DNA of 38,934 bases from Veronia pacifica (GTDB lineage: Bacteria; Pseudomonadota; Gammaproteobacteria; Enterobacterales; Vibrionaceae). The DNA lies in NCBI RefSeq assembly GCF_001707825.1, contig NZ_LYBM01000047.1, positions 1-38,934 on the forward strand, given 5' to 3'. Within the stretch, counting starts at the first letter, position 1; every line of letters begins with the position of its first letter. Shown here piece by piece: positions 1 to 10,236 of this stretch. Under the pieces are notes generated by a model. That model was not told the DNA's origin. It was given only the letters and a program-made list of their open reading frames with translations, and did not search any database. The translations under genes were made by a program, and so were the position numbers.

Positions 1-142
1 TTTTCGAAAAAAGTTATATCAAAGAACCTGTTCGCTCAAAATACGCACAAAAACCGCGTTTTTGATTATTTATTGCCCTGATTCTTGGTTGATCCTGAGG
101 ATCTCAGATAAACATAATGGCAAAAGATGAAATATCTAATCC

Positions 143-177
143 GCAAAAAAAGAAAAGCCCGCAGATGCGGGGCTTTT
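143..177 (-). terminator. Rho-independent terminator of groESL
   Basis: On the minus strand a GC-rich stem (AAAAGCCCCGC pairing with GCGGGCTTTT, one bulged base) is followed by a T-rich run (TTCTTTTTTT). It starts about 25 bp after the groEL stop codon. The remaining bases 1-142 show no convincing gene. Confidence 0.85.
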
Positions 178-200
178 ACATTTTACGGTTAGCAGATGAA

Positions 201-1841
<1,641 letters not shown>

Positions 1842-1880
1842 TTATTTCCTTTCTGAATTCTTTTTTAGAGGTGAAATGAA

Positions 1881-2171
1881 TTACTCAACGATAGCCATGA
1901 TGTCGTTTTCAGACAGAATCAGGACTTCCTTGCCATCAATTTTCTCGCTCTTCGTGCCATAGCCTTCAGAGAAAATGACGGTATCCCCAACTTTTACATC
2001 GAGAGGTTGTACATTACCATTCTCGAGAATACGTCCTTTACCCACTGCCAGAATCACACCACGGGTAGATTTCTCAGCCGCAGAACCAGTCAGTACGATA
2101 CCACCAGCAGATTTTGACTCTGCTTCCTCGCGTTCAACGATTACTCGATCATGAAGTGGACGAATGTTCAT
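1881..2171 (-). CDS. groES: Co-chaperonin GroES (Hsp10)
   Basis: This 96-residue protein begins [20 protein letters not shown] and is the heptameric lid that caps the GroEL cavity. The mobile loop ([13 protein letters not shown], about residues 22-34) and the C-terminal [14 protein letters not shown] are typical. An upstream in-frame extension of 18 residues is possible, but the start chosen here has an AGGAGA ribosome binding site a few bases upstream, and family members start at MNIRPLHDR. It is the first gene of the groESL operon and lies behind a heat-shock-type promoter. Confidence 0.98.
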   Translation of the reverse strand: MNIRPLHDRVIVEREEAESKSAGGIVLTGSAAEKSTRGVILAVGKGRILENGNVQPLDVKVGDTVIFSEGYGTKSEKIDGKEVLILSENDIMAIVE

Positions 2172-2251
2172 CGGTCGTCTCCTGAATATTTGTGTTATTC
2201 CATCTAATGAAAATGAGGGTAGCAATTTGCATCACTCATAAGTTAAAGCGG

Positions 2252-2280
2252 ATGTGGGGATGTTTCATTTCAATAACAAG
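2252..2280 (-). promoter_or_regulatory. Candidate sigma32 (heat-shock) promoter of groESL
   Basis: Reading the minus strand, a CTTGTTA box (2274-2280) is followed after 14 bp by CCCCACAT (2252-2259). The sigma32 consensus is CTTGAAA, 11-16 bp, CCCCATNT. The -10 box is strong and the -35 box is partial. It lies about 80 bp upstream of the groES start. I see no CIRCE inverted repeat, so sigma32 control is the more likely mode. Confidence 0.55.
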
Positions 2281-2378
2281 TAGCAAGAACAATTTTTTTT
2301 ATTTTTTTCACAATACCTTTTGCTCCATCACATTCTATCGATTAGGGTAGCCCCGCAATATTCCCGACAGAGAGTGTT

Positions 2379-3725
2379 ATGAACGACAAGCATGGTTTGC
2401 TGACAGGCCCAATCGATCAGACGTTGACTAAAATGACCATCCCCATGGTATTTGGACTTATCGCGATACTGATGTTTAACCTGATCGATACGTTTTTCAT
2501 CTCTCTATTAGGTACTCATGCGCTCGCTGCGATAAGTTTCACCTTTCCCATTACCTTCGCCGTCAACTGCATCACCATGGGCATTGGAGTAGGTTTATCT
2601 ACTTCAATAGCAAGGCTGCTGGGGCAGAAACGCCATCAGGGTGCTGCCACTATGACGGCGCATGGTCTGATACTCGCGGTTTTGTTAGTGACGGGGGCGG
2701 CAACGCTGGGCTCATTGACAATCACACCGCTATTTAGCTTTCTCGGTGCCGGAGAAGACCTGATCCCCCTGATCGATGAATACATGTCGATCTGGTATCT
2801 CACCATTCCTCTGCTGGTAATACCAATGGCGGGGAATTCTGCACTCAGAGCATGCGGCGACACCAGGACGCCAGCAAAGATAATGATCCTGGCCGGTGCC
2901 ATAAACGGCGTGCTCGACCCTCTGCTCATCTTTGGCTATGGCCCCTTTCCAGAGCTCGGCATTAAAGGTGCTGCAATTGCTAGTGCCATCAGTTGGGCTG
3001 GGGCTCTGGCTGGTTCACTTTATATGCTAATAGTGAGGGAAAAACTGCTGGCGTTACCGTCGTTAGCCACAGTTGTGGAAGACTGGCGCACTATATTGTC
3101 AGTCGGCACACCCGCTGCAATGTCTAATGTACTTAATCCAATTTCCGGCGCTGCACTGATGTGGCTTTTGGCTTCTCAAGGCACAGCCAGTGTTGCCGCA
3201 TACGGCGCAGCGCAGCGTGTTGAATCATTGATGCTTATCGTGATGATGGCTCTGACATCGACCCTCACACCATTAATGGCACAAAACTTCGGTGCGGATA
3301 ACCCGAAGCGCGCATTTGAAGCTCTGTTCCGGGCTATTCGCTTCTCGCTCGTTTTTCAGTTTATTGTTTTTGTCGCTATGGTGCCGCTCAGTCACCCGAT
3401 AGCCATGATGTTCAGTCAGGAAAATGCGGTACAAGAAAAGTTATGGCATTACTTGTTGGTTGTACCATTGAGCTATGGGCTTCAGGGAACCCTGATGATG
3501 CTGGTCAGTGCGCTGAATGCGATGAAACGTCCCTTGGTTTCATTCTCTTTTAATTTGGCGAGGCTTTTTATTCTCATCCTGCCGCTGGCTTGGTTGGGTG
3601 GCTTTCTGGGACAAACTGAAGGACTCTTCATCGGTATCGCTACGGCGAATGTGGTTTCAGGTGTTGTTGCCTACCTGACCGCCGTCCATTTTAGACGGCG
3701 GTTGATTTGTGAAAACCGTTACTGA
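2379..3725 (+). CDS. MATE family multidrug/cation antiporter
   Basis: This 448-residue, very hydrophobic protein has about 12 predicted membrane segments and the two-fold repeated organisation of MATE transporters. Family-typical stretches are MTIPMVFGLIAILMFNLIDT at the N-terminus, the PLLVIPMAGNSALRACGDT region around residue 150, and PAAMSNVLNPISGAALMWLL in the second half. MATE proteins export cationic drugs or metabolites in exchange for Na+ or H+ at the inner membrane; the substrate cannot be told from sequence. An AGAGAGTG ribosome binding site precedes the ATG. Its 3' end overlaps the convergent MarR gene by 7 bp. It is a NorM relative, but I cannot assign it to a named member. Confidence 0.92.
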   Translation: MNDKHGLLTGPIDQTLTKMTIPMVFGLIAILMFNLIDTFFISLLGTHALAAISFTFPITFAVNCITMGIGVGLSTSIARLLGQKRHQGAATMTAHGLILAVLLVTGAATLGSLTITPLFSFLGAGEDLIPLIDEYMSIWYLTIPLLVIPMAGNSALRACGDTRTPAKIMILAGAINGVLDPLLIFGYGPFPELGIKGAAIASAISWAGALAGSLYMLIVREKLLALPSLATVVEDWRTILSVGTPAAMSNVLNPISGAALMWLLASQGTASVAAYGAAQRVESLMLIVMMALTSTLTPLMAQNFGADNPKRAFEALFRAIRFSLVFQFIVFVAMVPLSHPIAMMFSQENAVQEKLWHYLLVVPLSYGLQGTLMMLVSALNAMKRPLVSFSFNLARLFILILPLAWLGGFLGQTEGLFIGIATANVVSGVVAYLTAVHFRRRLICENRY

Positions 3726-4201
3726 TCAGTCATGACCTCTTCACGGGCTGATAACGACATCTTGTCAGCCCTTGCAAGCAATAAATCCAGAGCCTTAAAC
3801 AGATCACGATACTGGGATGCACTCATCCCCGCCAGAATGTCATTTTCCCACTCAAGTGCCCTTGGAACGATCCTTTGATACAGCTCACGCCCCTTCGTCG
3901 TCAGGTGAAGGTATGCCGCTCGATGATCATTCTGGTCCTTGACCCGACAAACATAGCCTTTAGATTCGAGACTGGTCAGCGTTCGGGAGACCCGGACTTT
4001 ATCAAGGCTAGTTTCAGCCGATAGCTCTTTTGCTTTCACGCCATCACGGTTACCCAAGGTAGCAAGGACCCGCCATTCTGGACGGGTAATACCGAACTCT
4101 TCCTGATAAAGGCGGGCAAGCCCATCGGACACGTGCTCCGCAGTCCGTACAAGTTTATATGGTAAAAAGTCGTCCAGGGAAAAATCGACAGGTACCGACA
4201 T
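3719..4201 (-). CDS. MarR family transcriptional regulator, probable repressor of the homogentisate operon
   Basis: This 160-residue winged-helix protein has the MarR layout: an N-terminal dimerisation helix, then the recognition segment (VKAKELSAETSLDKVRVSRT, about residues 54-73), the wing (KDQNDHRAAYLHLTTKGREL) and C-terminal helices. MarR proteins usually repress the gene divergent from them and release DNA on binding an aromatic compound. This gene is transcribed away from hmgA across a 292-bp gap that contains a palindrome overlapping the hmgA -10 box, so control of the tyrosine/homogentisate operon is the likely role (inference). Its 3' end overlaps the convergent MATE gene by 7 bp, so regulation of that transporter is the alternative. 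Confidence 0.9.
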   Translation of the reverse strand: MSVPVDFSLDDFLPYKLVRTAEHVSDGLARLYQEEFGITRPEWRVLATLGNRDGVKAKELSAETSLDKVRVSRTLTSLESKGYVCRVKDQNDHRAAYLHLTTKGRELYQRIVPRALEWENDILAGMSASQYRDLFKALDLLLARADKMSLSAREEVMTDQ

Positions 4202-4401
4202 AGGCGTTATTACTCCCTTTTCTATGCCGAAAGCAGCATCGTGGCTATCTCGGACTCTCAGGTGACAAATAGTTTCTTAAGAAATCATTACATATTCTAT
4301 TGTCACTCCACCAGCGGAAACCTGCCACCCGAATCTTTTTTTTATATCTTATTTTTACAGTATTTGTCACAGAACCACCCCATTTTCATCCATCCCGTTT
4401 A

Positions 4402-4431
4402 TTGCCAAATTAACCACAATGGGGCTATGAT
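4402..4431 (+). promoter_or_regulatory. Sigma70-type promoter of the hmgA operon
   Basis: A -35 box TTGCCA (4402-4407) and a -10 box TATGAT (4426-4431), each matching consensus at 5 of 6 positions, are separated by 18 bp. They lie about 60 bp upstream of the hmgA ATG, which has a GGGAG ribosome binding site. Confidence 0.65.
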
Positions 4432-4444
4432 AACCATATAGTTA
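4431..4444. promoter_or_regulatory. Candidate MarR operator overlapping the hmgA -10 region
   Basis: The palindrome TAACCATATAGTTA has 7-base arms that match at 6 of 7 positions. It begins on the last base of the -10 box and covers the expected transcription start, the classic position for repression. Size and symmetry fit a MarR dimer. Binding is inferred from position only. Confidence 0.5.
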
Positions 4445-4493
4445 CAAATGAAACCAAATTGACAGGCCGCCAAGGCCTAACAGGGAGACGAGT

Positions 4494-5630
4494 ATGCGCA
4501 AGTGGTTTTCATTTCCAATAAAAGAGGGTGAAACCTCGCGTCAGGCACATTGTGATTTGCCAGAAGGGACATATGAAAGAGAGTGTGGCAAAGAGGGATT
4601 CTTTGGTCCAGCCACACACATGTACCACCAACATGCTCCTACTGGCTGGAGCCATTGGGAAGGCTCACTCAGGCCCCATGCGTTCGATACCAACAAAGTA
4701 GAGAATGCTGATGGCAATCCCATGACCGCACCACTCTTGCTTAGCAACCCGAATGTGAAAGTGCGTATTTGGCATTGCAATGACAAAATGGACTATTTAG
4801 TTCGTAACGGCGACGGCGACGATTGCCTCTTTGTCCACCAAGGTAGCGGTGACCTGTATTGCGATTATGGCCATCTGTCTTTCCGTGATGGCGACTATCT
4901 GATTATCCCACGTTCGACAAACTGGCGTATTGTGCCAAAAGAGCCAGTCACCCTGCTGATGATTGAGGCAACGCACGGCTCATACATGGGTTCAGACAAA
5001 GGTATCGTTGGCGACCATGCGGTCTATGACCCAGCCATTCTCGAACACGCCTCAATCAACGATACGTTCAAGGCCCAACAAAGCAGCAATGAGCAATGGC
5101 AGGTCCTTCTTAAATCACGTGATGAAATGAACTGCATTACTTATCCGTTCAACCCATTGGATGCGAAGGGCTGGAAAGGCAATCTCACAGTATTTAAGCT
5201 TAACTGGCGTGACATCCGCCCACTGATGAGTCATCGCTATCACCTGCCGCCATCCGCCCATACTACGTTTGTGGCCAACGGCTTTGTCATTTGTACTTTT
5301 GTTCCCCGTCCAATAGAAAGCGATCCCGGCGCAATTAAGGTTCCGTTCTACCACAATAACGATGACTATGATGAAGTTATCTTTTATCACCGTGGTGAGT
5401 TCTTCAGTCGCGATAATATCCATCCGGGTATGGTTACCCATCACCCATGTGGTTTCCCGCACGGCCCTCACCCTAAAGCGTTTGCTGCCGGGGCAAAAAG
5501 GGCAAAAGGAGAAACAGATGAAGTGGCGGTGATGATAGATACCCGTATGCCGCTGGATCTGGGTGACGCTGCTGTAGCGACCGAAGATAAAGATTATGTG
5601 AAATCCTGGCAAACACCGCCGACCGCCTAA
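4494..5630 (+). CDS. hmgA: Homogentisate 1,2-dioxygenase
   Basis: This cytoplasmic non-haem Fe(II) enzyme opens the ring of homogentisate to 4-maleylacetoacetate in tyrosine and phenylalanine catabolism. The 378-residue protein is the shorter form seen in vibrios. The C-terminal cupin carries the metal-site segments: FYHNNDDYDEV (His287 and Glu294 are the likely ligands) and HPCGFPHGPHP (His323 is the likely third ligand), followed by the family ending MIDTRMPLDLGD. It is the first gene of a four-gene operon; fah follows after 27 bp. Loss of this enzyme is known to make vibrios accumulate pyomelanin. Confidence 0.96.
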   Translation: MRKWFSFPIKEGETSRQAHCDLPEGTYERECGKEGFFGPATHMYHQHAPTGWSHWEGSLRPHAFDTNKVENADGNPMTAPLLLSNPNVKVRIWHCNDKMDYLVRNGDGDDCLFVHQGSGDLYCDYGHLSFRDGDYLIIPRSTNWRIVPKEPVTLLMIEATHGSYMGSDKGIVGDHAVYDPAILEHASINDTFKAQQSSNEQWQVLLKSRDEMNCITYPFNPLDAKGWKGNLTVFKLNWRDIRPLMSHRYHLPPSAHTTFVANGFVICTFVPRPIESDPGAIKVPFYHNNDDYDEVIFYHRGEFFSRDNIHPGMVTHHPCGFPHGPHPKAFAAGAKRAKGETDEVAVMIDTRMPLDLGDAAVATEDKDYVKSWQTPPTA

Positions 5631-5657
5631 TCTGCGAGAACATGGAAGGAACGAGCA

Positions 5658-6650
5658 ATGAAACTGGCATCATTAAAACATCAAAGAGACGGTAAACTGA
5701 TAGTTGTTTCAAGAGACCTCACTAGAGCGGTCGATGCAACTGATATTGCCCCTACCCTGCAGGCAGCACTGGATAACTGGTCATCACTTTCTCCCGTGCT
5801 TGAAAAGCGTTATCTGTCACTGAACGATAATCAATGCGAAGGCAGCTTTGCATTTGACCCTAGCGCGTGCGCATCTCCTCTGCCACGCGCCTATCAGTGG
5901 GCAGACGGCAGCGCTTATGTAAACCACGTCGAGCTGGTTCGTAAAGCACGTGGTGCCGAAGTACCGGCAACCTTTTGGACTGACCCTTTGATGTATCAAG
6001 GGATGTCCGACGGCTTTCTTGGTCCACAGGAAGATATTCCGCTTTGCGATGAAGCCTGGGGATGTGACTTTGAAGCTGAAATCGCAGTGATCACTGATGA
6101 CGTTCCAATGGCTTCAACAGCCGCAGATAGCGCAGACCATATCAAACTGTTGATGTTGGTTAATGACGTATCGCTGCGTAACCTTATCCCGGGTGAGTTG
6201 GCAAAAGGCTTTGGTTTCTTCCAGTCAAAACCTGCTTCTGCATTTTCTCCTGTTGCGGTCACGCCTGACGAGCTGGGAGACGCATGGGAAGATAACAAGG
6301 TACATCTGCCTCTTGAGGTTCACCTCAATCACACGCAGTTTGGCGCGCCGAACGCTGGGGTTGATATGACCTTTGATTTTTCTCAGCTTGTCGCACATGT
6401 AGCAAAAAGCCGTCACGTCAGCGCAGGTACTATTGTCGGTTCAGGTACAGTGTCCAATGTTGATCGCAGTAAGGGTTCATGTTGTCTTGCTGAACGTCGA
6501 ATGCTGGAAATCATTGAGCACGGAGAAGCAAAAACACCATTCATGAAACATGGCGATCAGGTCGATATTGAAATGCATGACGCCGATGGTCACTCTATTT
6601 TTGGGAAGATCTCTCAGACAGTGGTGCCATACTCAGGAAATAAGGCTTAG
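5658..6650 (+). CDS. fahA: Fumarylacetoacetate hydrolase family protein (fumarylacetoacetase)
   Basis: This 330-residue protein has the FAH fold. The metal-binding core is visible as GCDFEAEIAVITDD (about residues 135-148) and the LVNDVSLRNL segment that follows; GTIVGSGTVSN is the active-site loop, and the end resembles HDADGHSIFGKISQTVVPY of bacterial members. In this context it should cleave fumarylacetoacetate to fumarate and acetoacetate, the last step of tyrosine breakdown. A ribosome binding site (GGAACGAG) lies in the 27-bp gap after hmgA, and maiA follows after 12 bp. The family also contains other C-C hydrolases, but the neighbours decide the function. Confidence 0.93.
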   Translation: MKLASLKHQRDGKLIVVSRDLTRAVDATDIAPTLQAALDNWSSLSPVLEKRYLSLNDNQCEGSFAFDPSACASPLPRAYQWADGSAYVNHVELVRKARGAEVPATFWTDPLMYQGMSDGFLGPQEDIPLCDEAWGCDFEAEIAVITDDVPMASTAADSADHIKLLMLVNDVSLRNLIPGELAKGFGFFQSKPASAFSPVAVTPDELGDAWEDNKVHLPLEVHLNHTQFGAPNAGVDMTFDFSQLVAHVAKSRHVSAGTIVGSGTVSNVDRSKGSCCLAERRMLEIIEHGEAKTPFMKHGDQVDIEMHDADGHSIFGKISQTVVPYSGNKA

Positions 6651-6662
6651 GAAGCAGAGCTC

Positions 6663-7289
6663 ATGGAAAGAACCCTCTACGACTACAGCAAGTCTTCGGC
6701 CTCATACCGTGTGAGGATTGCGCTGAATCTCAAAGGCCTGGACTATCAGGCCATTTCTGTCCCTTTGTTGGAGAATGCCCAGCGCAGTGATACGTATCTG
6801 GCGATGAATCCGGCTGGGCTGGTGCCAACCCTGAAAGAGGGCGAGCAGGCGATCACTCAGTCACTGGCTATTCTGGAATACCTTGAGGAGACGTATCCTA
6901 CCCCGGCACTCCTGCCGGAAGATCCGCTGGCTCGTGCAAACTGCAGATCACTGGCGTACGACATTGCCTGTGATGTCCACCCTTTGAACAATCTTAGAGT
7001 TCTGAAGTATCTGACCGGGCATCTGGGCCATAGTGAACAGGAAAAACTGGACTGGTATGTTCATTGGTTAAAACAAGGTTTAGACGCACTGGAAGCCAAA
7101 CTGGCTGGAAGTGGACACCGTTTTTGCTGTGGTGACACACCAACACTTGCTGATCTTTGTCTGGTACCACAATTGTTCAATGCCCGCCGCTTTGAGCTGG
7201 ATATGAGTCCTTACCCAACACTGGTCGCCATTGACAAGGAATGTCAGTCGCTACCCGCGTTTAAAAATGCGCACCCCGCTAACGTTTAG
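6663..7289 (+). CDS. maiA: Maleylacetoacetate isomerase (zeta-class glutathione S-transferase)
   Basis: This 208-residue protein is a zeta-class GST that isomerises maleylacetoacetate to fumarylacetoacetate with glutathione as cofactor. The zeta signature SSASYRVRIALNLKGL (residues about 11-26) holds the catalytic serine, and NPAGLVPTL and ITQSLAILEYL form the glutathione-binding thioredoxin-like domain. The C-terminal helical domain includes GDTPTLADLCLVPQL. It lies 12 bp after fah and 8 bp before the acetoacetyl-CoA synthetase gene, so all four are probably one transcript. Confidence 0.96.
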   Translation: MERTLYDYSKSSASYRVRIALNLKGLDYQAISVPLLENAQRSDTYLAMNPAGLVPTLKEGEQAITQSLAILEYLEETYPTPALLPEDPLARANCRSLAYDIACDVHPLNNLRVLKYLTGHLGHSEQEKLDWYVHWLKQGLDALEAKLAGSGHRFCCGDTPTLADLCLVPQLFNARRFELDMSPYPTLVAIDKECQSLPAFKNAHPANV

Positions 7290-7297
7290 GAGCAAAT

Positions 7298-9265
7298 ATG
7301 GAGCAGCAACCCCTGTGGCGTCCGAGCGCAAAACGTGTCGCAGATGCAAACATTACAGAGTTTATTCAGGCCGTTAATCAGCAAAATGATGTCAAACTGA
7401 AAGACTACGCGTCCCTGTATAAGTGGTCAGTGAATGAGAGTGAGGCATTCTGGACGACGTTATGGGATTTTGCCGGGGTGATCGGCAAGCGTGGAGAGAC
7501 CGTTCGCTTTACCCATGCCATGAGCCCGGCCAAAAAGAGTCGCTGGTTTCCGGATGCGGAAATTAACTTTGCTGAGAATCTGCTGCAGTGGGCAGATGAA
7601 ATGGGCGATCATGACGCCATTGTTTTCAGTGGTGAAACAGAGACGCCAAGGTCATTAAGCTGGTCTGCACTGCGTGATCAAGTGGCGCACATTGCTCACT
7701 TGCTGAAAGAGCAAGGGATCGCTGAGGGTGATGTTGTTGCAGGTTATTTGCCCAACGTCACTGAGGCTGTAGTTGCTATGTTGGCAACAGCCTCACTGGG
7801 GGCAATATGGACATCGACATCGCCAGATTTTGGTGTTGAAAGTGTGCTGGACAGATTTGGCCAAACGCAACCGAAAGCTCTATTTACCACTGACTGTTAC
7901 CATTACAATGGCAAGACTCACGACTGCCTGAGCAAGGCCAGAGACATTGCCAGTAGAGTAGACAGCATCGCGCAGCTTATTGTTATTCCATTTTCTCAAC
8001 GTGAAGGCGTGCAACATACCTTACACTCAGGCGAGCGCGATTGGAGTGACGCACTGTCTGGAGATGCACCCGAGTTAACCTATACCCGGACAGGCTTCAA
8101 CGCACCTCTCTACGTACTCTATTCTTCAGGCACCACAGGCAAACCCAAATGTATTATCCACAGTGTGGGTGGAACTCTGCTCAATCACCTGAAAGAACAT
8201 CAGTTACATTCGGATGTGAAAGTCAGAGATCGCCTGTTTTACTTCACCACTTGTGGCTGGATGATGTGGAACTGGATGGCGACCGCATTGGCAAGCGGTG
8301 CAACACTGGTATTATTCGACGGAAGCCCATTTTATCCTGATGCAGGTGTTTTGTGGCGATTGGCGGAATCACAAAAGGTGACGCTGTTTGGCACCTCGGC
8401 GAAGTATCTGGAAGCGTTAGAGAAGCAAAGTTATTTCCCTCGCGAACAACACGCCCTCTCCACACTCAGAACCTTGTGCTCAACGGGCTCCGTTCTGGCA
8501 CCAGAACAGTTTGATTATGTCTATCGTGATGTAAAAGAGGATATTCAGCTCAGCTCTATCGCGGGCGGCACTGACATTTGTGGTTGCTTTGTACTGGGCA
8601 GCCCAATCAGCCCTGTTTACAAAGGGCAGGCTCAGGTCCGTGCATTGGGAATGGATGTTCAGGTATTCAATAATCAGGGCGATCCGGTCGTCGCTGAAAA
8701 AGGTGAGCTGGTATGCTGTAACTCCTTCCCCAATCAGCCCGTTGGTTTCTGGCATGACCATGATGGCGCGCGATACCACAAAGCATACTGGGATAAAATC
8801 CATGATGTCTGGTTCCATGGCGACTATGTTGAGCTAACACCACAAAACGGTATGGCTTTCTTTGGACGTTCTGATGCCATCCTTAACCCGGGTGGCGTTC
8901 GTATTGGTACCGCTGAGATCTATCGCCATGTCAATCAGCTTGAAGAGATCATCGACTCTGTGGTGATTGGTCAGGAATGGCAGAATGATGTCAGGGTCGT
9001 ACTGTTTGTGAAAATATTGCCCGGTGTCGATCTCGATGATCAACTGGAAAATATGATCCGCAAAACAATCCGTACTCACTGTACGCCACGGCATGTGCCC
9101 GCCAAGATTGTTGGCATCACCGATATTCCGCGAACCCGTTCTGGCAAGCTCGCTGAACTGGCTGTTCGCGATGTTGTGCATGGTCGGGAAGTTGCGCAGC
9201 TCAGTGCGCTCGATAATCCAGAGTCATTGAACCAATATAAAAGCCGCCCAGAGCTTGATGACTAA
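7298..9265 (+). CDS. Acetoacetate-CoA ligase (acetoacetyl-CoA synthetase)
   Basis: This 655-residue member of the adenylate-forming family activates acetoacetate to acetoacetyl-CoA with ATP. The N-terminal ACAS domain, the P-loop motif YSSGTTGKPKCIIHSVGG, the GGTDICGCF motif and the DAILNPGGVRIGTAEIY hinge region are all present. The C-terminal PRTRSGKLAELAV contains Lys617, the residue equivalent to the acetylatable catalytic lysine of acetyl-CoA synthetase. The WMMWNWM stretch and total length fit the acetoacetate rather than the acetate subfamily. As the last gene of the hmgA operon it uses one end product of tyrosine breakdown. A strong bidirectional terminator follows. Confidence 0.95.
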   Translation: MEQQPLWRPSAKRVADANITEFIQAVNQQNDVKLKDYASLYKWSVNESEAFWTTLWDFAGVIGKRGETVRFTHAMSPAKKSRWFPDAEINFAENLLQWADEMGDHDAIVFSGETETPRSLSWSALRDQVAHIAHLLKEQGIAEGDVVAGYLPNVTEAVVAMLATASLGAIWTSTSPDFGVESVLDRFGQTQPKALFTTDCYHYNGKTHDCLSKARDIASRVDSIAQLIVIPFSQREGVQHTLHSGERDWSDALSGDAPELTYTRTGFNAPLYVLYSSGTTGKPKCIIHSVGGTLLNHLKEHQLHSDVKVRDRLFYFTTCGWMMWNWMATALASGATLVLFDGSPFYPDAGVLWRLAESQKVTLFGTSAKYLEALEKQSYFPREQHALSTLRTLCSTGSVLAPEQFDYVYRDVKEDIQLSSIAGGTDICGCFVLGSPISPVYKGQAQVRALGMDVQVFNNQGDPVVAEKGELVCCNSFPNQPVGFWHDHDGARYHKAYWDKIHDVWFHGDYVELTPQNGMAFFGRSDAILNPGGVRIGTAEIYRHVNQLEEIIDSVVIGQEWQNDVRVVLFVKILPGVDLDDQLENMIRKTIRTHCTPRHVPAKIVGITDIPRTRSGKLAELAVRDVVHGREVAQLSALDNPESLNQYKSRPELDD

Positions 9266-9291
9266 CATCTTTTAGGCTCAAGCAAAAACCA

Positions 9292-9316
9292 ATCAGCCCG
9301 GCTTTGCCGGGCTGAT
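9292..9316. terminator. Bidirectional terminator between the hmgA operon and fxsA
   Basis: A perfect 11-bp stem (ATCAGCCCGGC / GCCGGGCTGAT) closes a TTT loop between two convergent genes. The minus-strand side is followed by GGTTTTTG and the plus-strand side by GTTTAATT, so it can stop transcription in both directions, better on the minus strand. Confidence 0.85.
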
Positions 9317-9353
9317 GTTTAATTACGCTTAATAGATTAGCTAAGCGAGCACG

Positions 9354-9863
9354 CTACTCTAGACGATCTTTATCTTTGTCATCATCTTTGCGCTCGTATT
9401 CTCCTTCAAAGGTATCACCACCCGTTCGTGAAGACCGATCAAACGGTCCCTGATGATTTCCCCCTTGCTGGCTAAATCCGTGGAAACTCGCTGAACTTGC
9501 ACCGACTTTGAATTTTGTCAGGCAATACTTGGCAATGAGAGAACGAGGGCCAGGTAGAAGTACCGTCATTCCCATCGCATCGGTCATAAAACCCGGGGTC
9601 AATAAGAGAACACCTGCAACAGCAAGCAAAACACCTTCCATGATCTCCTGTGCCGGGAGTTCGCCATGCTGCATGCGAGACTGCGCAGACATAAGTGTCT
9701 GTAATCCCTGACTACGCACTAGTGACGCACCCAGAACGGCAGTGATCAGCACCAATGCTATCGTTGTCCACAATCCCAGAAATCCGCCAACCTGAATAAA
9801 CAGAGCAATCTCTACGATAGGAACCACGATAAATAAAAATAATATAACCGGAAACACGTTCAT
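9354..9863 (-). CDS. fxsA: FxsA family inner-membrane protein
   Basis: This 169-residue membrane protein matches FxsA, first known in E. coli because overexpression relieves F-plasmid exclusion of phage T7. The N-terminus (FPVILFLFIVVPIVEIALFI), the GASLVRSQGLQTL cytoplasmic loop and the LLLTPGFMTDAMGMTVLLPG segment are family signatures. About four membrane segments are followed by a charged tail (EGEYERKDDDKDKDRLE). The molecular role is unknown. The AAGG ribosome binding site supports the start, and a small inverted repeat lies just upstream. Confidence 0.93.
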   Translation of the reverse strand: MNVFPVILFLFIVVPIVEIALFIQVGGFLGLWTTIALVLITAVLGASLVRSQGLQTLMSAQSRMQHGELPAQEIMEGVLLAVAGVLLLTPGFMTDAMGMTVLLPGPRSLIAKYCLTKFKVGASSASFHGFSQQGGNHQGPFDRSSRTGGDTFEGEYERKDDDKDKDRLE

Positions 9864-9889
9864 CCTTATCTTTGTGTGCTTTTTAGTAT

Positions 9890-9903
9890 GCTAACACGTT
9901 AGC
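9890..9903. promoter_or_regulatory. Small inverted repeat upstream of fxsA
   Basis: GCTAACACGTTAGC has perfect 6-bp arms around a 2-bp centre, starting 27 bp upstream of the fxsA ATG. On the minus strand it lies between a TTGCCT box and a TACTAA-like box, so it could be an operator in the fxsA promoter. The rest of the 373-bp gap 9864-10236 contains the aspA leader described separately. Confidence 0.3.
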
Positions 9904-10117
9904 AGGCAATTCCCTGAGATACAGCATATTTCATCTGTTTGCTCTCAGTTACCCTCTTCCGAAGATGACGAAAGTTGCGCGCATGCTTGGTTATATTGGG
10001 GCAAATCATCAGAAATTCAATACCAAGATGGGGTTTGTTATCGCCCCGAATCGGTAAAACTGAGCGCATAAAGAATGTTTGAGAAAAGTGATCCGCGAGC
10101 TTTTTTTCGCTCTGCTT

Positions 10118-10192
10118 AATTGTACAATTCGCAAAATAAAGAATTACCAAAAAAGATAAAAACAGGTAATTCAATGCTAATAAAACTATAAA
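10118..10192. promoter_or_regulatory. aspA upstream region with two palindromes and a -10-like box
   Basis: AATTGTACAATT (10118-10129) is a perfect 12-bp palindrome. GAATTACC (10141-10148) and GGTAATTC (10165-10172) form a perfect 8-bp inverted repeat with 16 bp between arms. TATAAA (10187-10192) is a -10 candidate 45 bp before the aspA ATG, with no good -35 box, which suggests activator dependence. I found no convincing CRP or FNR site. Confidence 0.35.
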
Positions 10193-10236
10193 TACGACAC
10201 AAAAATCTTCTAATACATTGATAAAGAAGGCACTGC

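Noticed and set aside
4241-4441. 66-residue ORF between the MarR gene and hmgA
   Set aside because: It covers the hmgA promoter and lacks protein-like composition.
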